Source: Negativicutes bacterium (GTDB lineage Bacteria > Bacillota_C > Negativicutes > Sporomusales_B > JARLHX01). Taken from it: a DNA stretch of 64,000 nt. The stretch's first letter is position 1. Each line of letters starts with the position of its first letter. The notes under the pieces are model-generated. The model had not been told where the DNA came from. It saw nothing but the letters and a program-made list of their open reading frames with translations, and did not search any database. The translations under genes were made by a program, and so were the position numbers. Below are positions 61,928 to 64,000 of the stretch, piece after piece. The stretch is from the NCBI GenBank assembly GCA_031292035.1, contig JARLHX010000277.1:1-64000 (forward strand), read 5' to 3'.

Positions 61928-63281
61928 TGCAGGCACCTCCCCGGGCGCGGACTTGCTTCCAGACCGGCGAGCACACCGTGGAATAAACTTCCTCGGCAAA
62001 GTTGACCGCCCCGACAAAGCCGCTGAGGGGATGCTTGCGGTCATGATTGTGATCGACGAAAGCCCGGCCCAGTTTATAGGCCAACGGGCGCTCCTTGACT
62101 CCTCCCACCAGGAGGTCGGCCCCTTGATCGACCATGAATTTTTCCAATTCGGCTGGATTGGCGTCGTCGAGAATGACTGTGCCGTCGTTGACCAGGTTGT
62201 TCATGGCCTCGTAATCCTCTTTCTGGCCGGTCTGGGTGCCGATCATCACCACTTCGATGCCGATCTCACGAAACTGCTTGATCAGAGAAATGGCCTTGAA
62301 GCCGCCGCCGACGTAGACCGCCGCTTTTTTCCCGGTCAGTTTGCGCCGGTAGGCGTCAATCACCGGCTGGACCGCTGCCGTTTCTCTGGCGATCAGTTCT
62401 TCCGTCCTGGCAATCACTTCGGGGTCTCCCAGGGTGAGCGCGATGTCGCGCAGTGACGCGGCTGTGTCCTCCAGTCCGAGGAAGGAAACCCGCAGGTAAG
62501 GAATGGCATATGCCTCTTCGAGCCTGCTGGCCAAGTAGGTCATTGATCCGGCGCATTGCATGATATTCAGCGAGGCGCGGGTGGCCTTTTTCAGCTCGGC
62601 ATAGCTGGAGTCACCGGTAAAGACCACATTGACGGCCACTCCCATCTGGCTAAGGTAGTCGCGGATAATCCAGGCCTCGCCAGCCAGGTTGAAGTCCCCC
62701 AAGTAGTTGATGCTTTTATCTTTGCCAACCCAGCTCTTATCCGGCGGCTCGATCAGCCGGAACAGGGCGTCGTTGGCAGCCCGGTAGCCAGCCGACTTGT
62801 TGCCGATGAAACCGCTGGACTGGACGGGAATGACTTCAATATTATGGCGGGCGGCGGCGGCCTTGCAGACCGCCTCCAGATCGTCGCCGATTACCCCCAC
62901 GATACAGGTGGAATAAACGAATACCAGCTTGGGCCGATACTTGCCAACCAGTTCATCAATGGACGCCGCCAGCTTCTTTTCGCCGCCGAAGATGACGTCC
63001 TGCTCCTGAAGGTCGGTGGAAAAACTGTTGCGAAACAGGTCGGCGCCACTGGTCAGGCTGCCCCGGATGTCCCAGGTATAGGCGGCGCAGCCAATGGGGC
63101 CGTGGATCAAGTGGACAGCGTCGGTAATCGGGTTGAGCACAACCCGGGCGCCGCAGAAAACACAGGCCCGCTGGCTTACGCACCCGGCGATACTGTCGGA
63201 ATCGCACTTCAGGTGATTTTTCTGCTTACCTTTAGTTGTGATAAAGTCTTCCCGTTCCTGTATTGCCTGTGCGTGGCCCAT
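61920..63281 (-). CDS. nifE: Nitrogenase FeMo-cofactor scaffold protein NifE
   Basis: 453 aa. CVSQRACVFCGARVVLNPIT, HGPIGCAAYTWDIRGS, VYSTCIVGVIGDDLEAVC and VYVGGGFKAISLIKQF mark NifE. The Cys of SQRACVFCGA and GPIGC hold the cluster. Scaffold where NifB-co matures. ATG at 63281 with AAGGATGTGAGACC. Confidence 0.94.
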   Translation of the reverse strand: MGHAQAIQEREDFITTKGKQKNHLKCDSDSIAGCVSQRACVFCGARVVLNPITDAVHLIHGPIGCAAYTWDIRGSLTSGADLFRNSFSTDLQEQDVIFGGEKKLAASIDELVGKYRPKLVFVYSTCIVGVIGDDLEAVCKAAAARHNIEVIPVQSSGFIGNKSAGYRAANDALFRLIEPPDKSWVGKDKSINYLGDFNLAGEAWIIRDYLSQMGVAVNVVFTGDSSYAELKKATRASLNIMQCAGSMTYLASRLEEAYAIPYLRVSFLGLEDTAASLRDIALTLGDPEVIARTEELIARETAAVQPVIDAYRRKLTGKKAAVYVGGGFKAISLIKQFREIGIEVVMIGTQTGQKEDYEAMNNLVNDGTVILDDANPAELEKFMVDQGADLLVGGVKERPLAYKLGRAFVDHNHDRKHPLSGFVGAVNFAEEVYSTVCSPVWKQVRARGGACSG

Positions 63282-63319
63282 GGTCTCACATCCTTTTTAG
63301 TCAGCCTTACGCGCTGACA

Positions 63320-64000
63320 TTACATTACCAATTCAAAATCTTCCTCGGCGGCGTCGCGGTCGGCCCGCTCCAGCAGCGCTCCGGAAATCATCTCGATCAA
63401 TCGCATGGCGCCGTGGTAGCCGACGATCGGCAGATAAGAATGAACGCTGCGATCAAGAACAGGGAACCCCACCCGGACAAAGGGTATGTCTTCAGCCCGG
63501 GCAACATACTTGCCGTAGGTATTGCCAATCAAGAGATCCACCGGCTGGTTCTTGATCCACTGGTGGAGGGTAAACAGGTCGCCGCCGGCCTTGATATTGG
63601 CAGCCAATCCGGTCTGACTGACAATGGCCGCAATATCTTCTTCAAAGCTGCCTACCGCCGAGCCGATGGCCCCGCCTGGTGTCCCGGTGAGCACATGAAT
63701 GGGCTCCATACCGAGGCTCATGACAAATTCGGTCAGGCCGGTGACAATGTCCGGGTCGCCGAAGATGGCGACTTTCTTGCCATGGAAGTGGAAGTGGGTG
63801 TCGGTCATAATGTCCACCAGCTGGCCCCGTTCCTCCTCCAGCTCATACGGTACTTCCTGCATGAATATCCGCCGGAGAGTCATCACCAGTTCGTCGGTGG
63901 CTTTAATGCCGATCGGTGTTTTCAACGTGACTGCCGGCACCTTGCATTTTTTCGCCAACAGTTCGGCAGCATCGCTGGAGGCAAACCGACCGAGGGCAAT
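63320..64000 (-). CDS. nifK: Nitrogenase MoFe protein beta chain (3' part)
   Basis: C-terminal 226 codons of a gene that enters from the right edge. Visible: VTLKTPIGIKATDELVMTLR, ERGQLVDIMTDTHFHFHGKK, VAIFGDPDIVTGLTEFV and LIGNTYGKYVAR...RVGFPVLDRSVHSYLPIVGY, as in the last third of NifK. The end is short (EEDFELVM). Together with nifE, nifN and nifB it indicates a Mo nitrogenase; VnfK/AnfK is less likely but not excluded from a partial protein. Confidence 0.88.
   Translation of the reverse strand: MALGRFASSDAAELLAKKCKVPAVTLKTPIGIKATDELVMTLRRIFMQEVPYELEEERGQLVDIMTDTHFHFHGKKVAIFGDPDIVTGLTEFVMSLGMEPIHVLTGTPGGAIGSAVGSFEEDIAAIVSQTGLAANIKAGGDLFTLHQWIKNQPVDLLIGNTYGKYVARAEDIPFVRVGFPVLDRSVHSYLPIVGYHGAMRLIEMISGALLERADRDAAEEDFELVM

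Noticed and set aside
60482..62005. 507-codon plus-strand frame over nifN
   Set aside because: Antisense shadow; the minus strand gives full NifN motifs.

Overview
The window reads as chromosome of a spore-forming, anaerobic, diderm Firmicute of the Negativicutes, most likely Sporomusaceae. This is an inference, with no 16S rRNA or ribosomal protein here to confirm it. Support comes from split two-gene transketolase, the long (~670 aa) type of urocanase, the anaerobic GlpABC dehydrogenase combined with the Gram-positive antiterminator GlpP, a nif cluster with AnfO, exported enzymes with signal peptides, and many TTG/GTG starts behind strong AGGAGG sites. Almost all genes are on the minus strand. 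I see no insertion sequence, prophage, CRISPR array, rRNA or origin.

Layout: 1-1800 holds the start of a UxaA/SAF-type dehydratase gene leaving the window and several very small genes. 2173-5240 (+) is a row of three orphan response regulators (REC-LuxR, REC-HDOD, REC-HD-GYP). 5481-8513 has tRNA-Thr(CGU), a fused citXG, a 54-aa gene and azlCD, with a divergent MocR regulator at 8630-10147. 10306-17000 has a YdcF-like protein, serC, split transketolase with a sugar-phosphate isomerase-like gene, and glutamate dehydrogenase. 17302-23097 is a carbon-acid module: a PrpR_N-chemoreceptor fusion, an MFS transporter, a PdxA-like dehydrogenase, and a PrpR_N-PAS sigma-54 activator. It has a clear -24/-12 promoter and phased upstream repeats. 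23170-28006 has a chromate transporter pair, a zinc alcohol dehydrogenase, an exported 5'-nucleotidase and an exported SagB-type nitroreductase. 28208-38681 is a histidine-utilisation operon (hutH, hutU, ftcD, hutI) with a complete Liv-type ABC transporter inside it. 38985-42432 has an HD-GYP protein, bacteriohemerythrin, an HtrA protease and a Cys/Pro-rich small protein. 42499-50569 is the glycerol regulon glpFK-glpABC with two tandem glpP genes. 50689-57990 is a molybdenum hydroxylase operon with a class II aldolase and two DASS transporters. 58285-64000 is the end of a nif operon (nifK', nifE, nifN, nifB, ferredoxin, anfO).

How the parts work together: many units point to fermentation or respiration of small organic acids, amino acids and glycerol. 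Histidine is taken up and degraded through formiminoglutamate to glutamate, which glutamate dehydrogenase can oxidise. Glycerol enters by GlpF, is phosphorylated by GlpK and oxidised by GlpABC, with GlpP antitermination inferred at three leaders. The PdxA/MFS unit appears to be switched on by the adjacent sigma-54 activator, and its chemoreceptor may recognise the same kind of ligand.

The most unusual non-coding signal is a bipartite element, GCAGG(A/G/T)-N17-GAA. It recurs about ten times in the intergenic regions, generally once per transcription unit and always in the orientation of the downstream gene.
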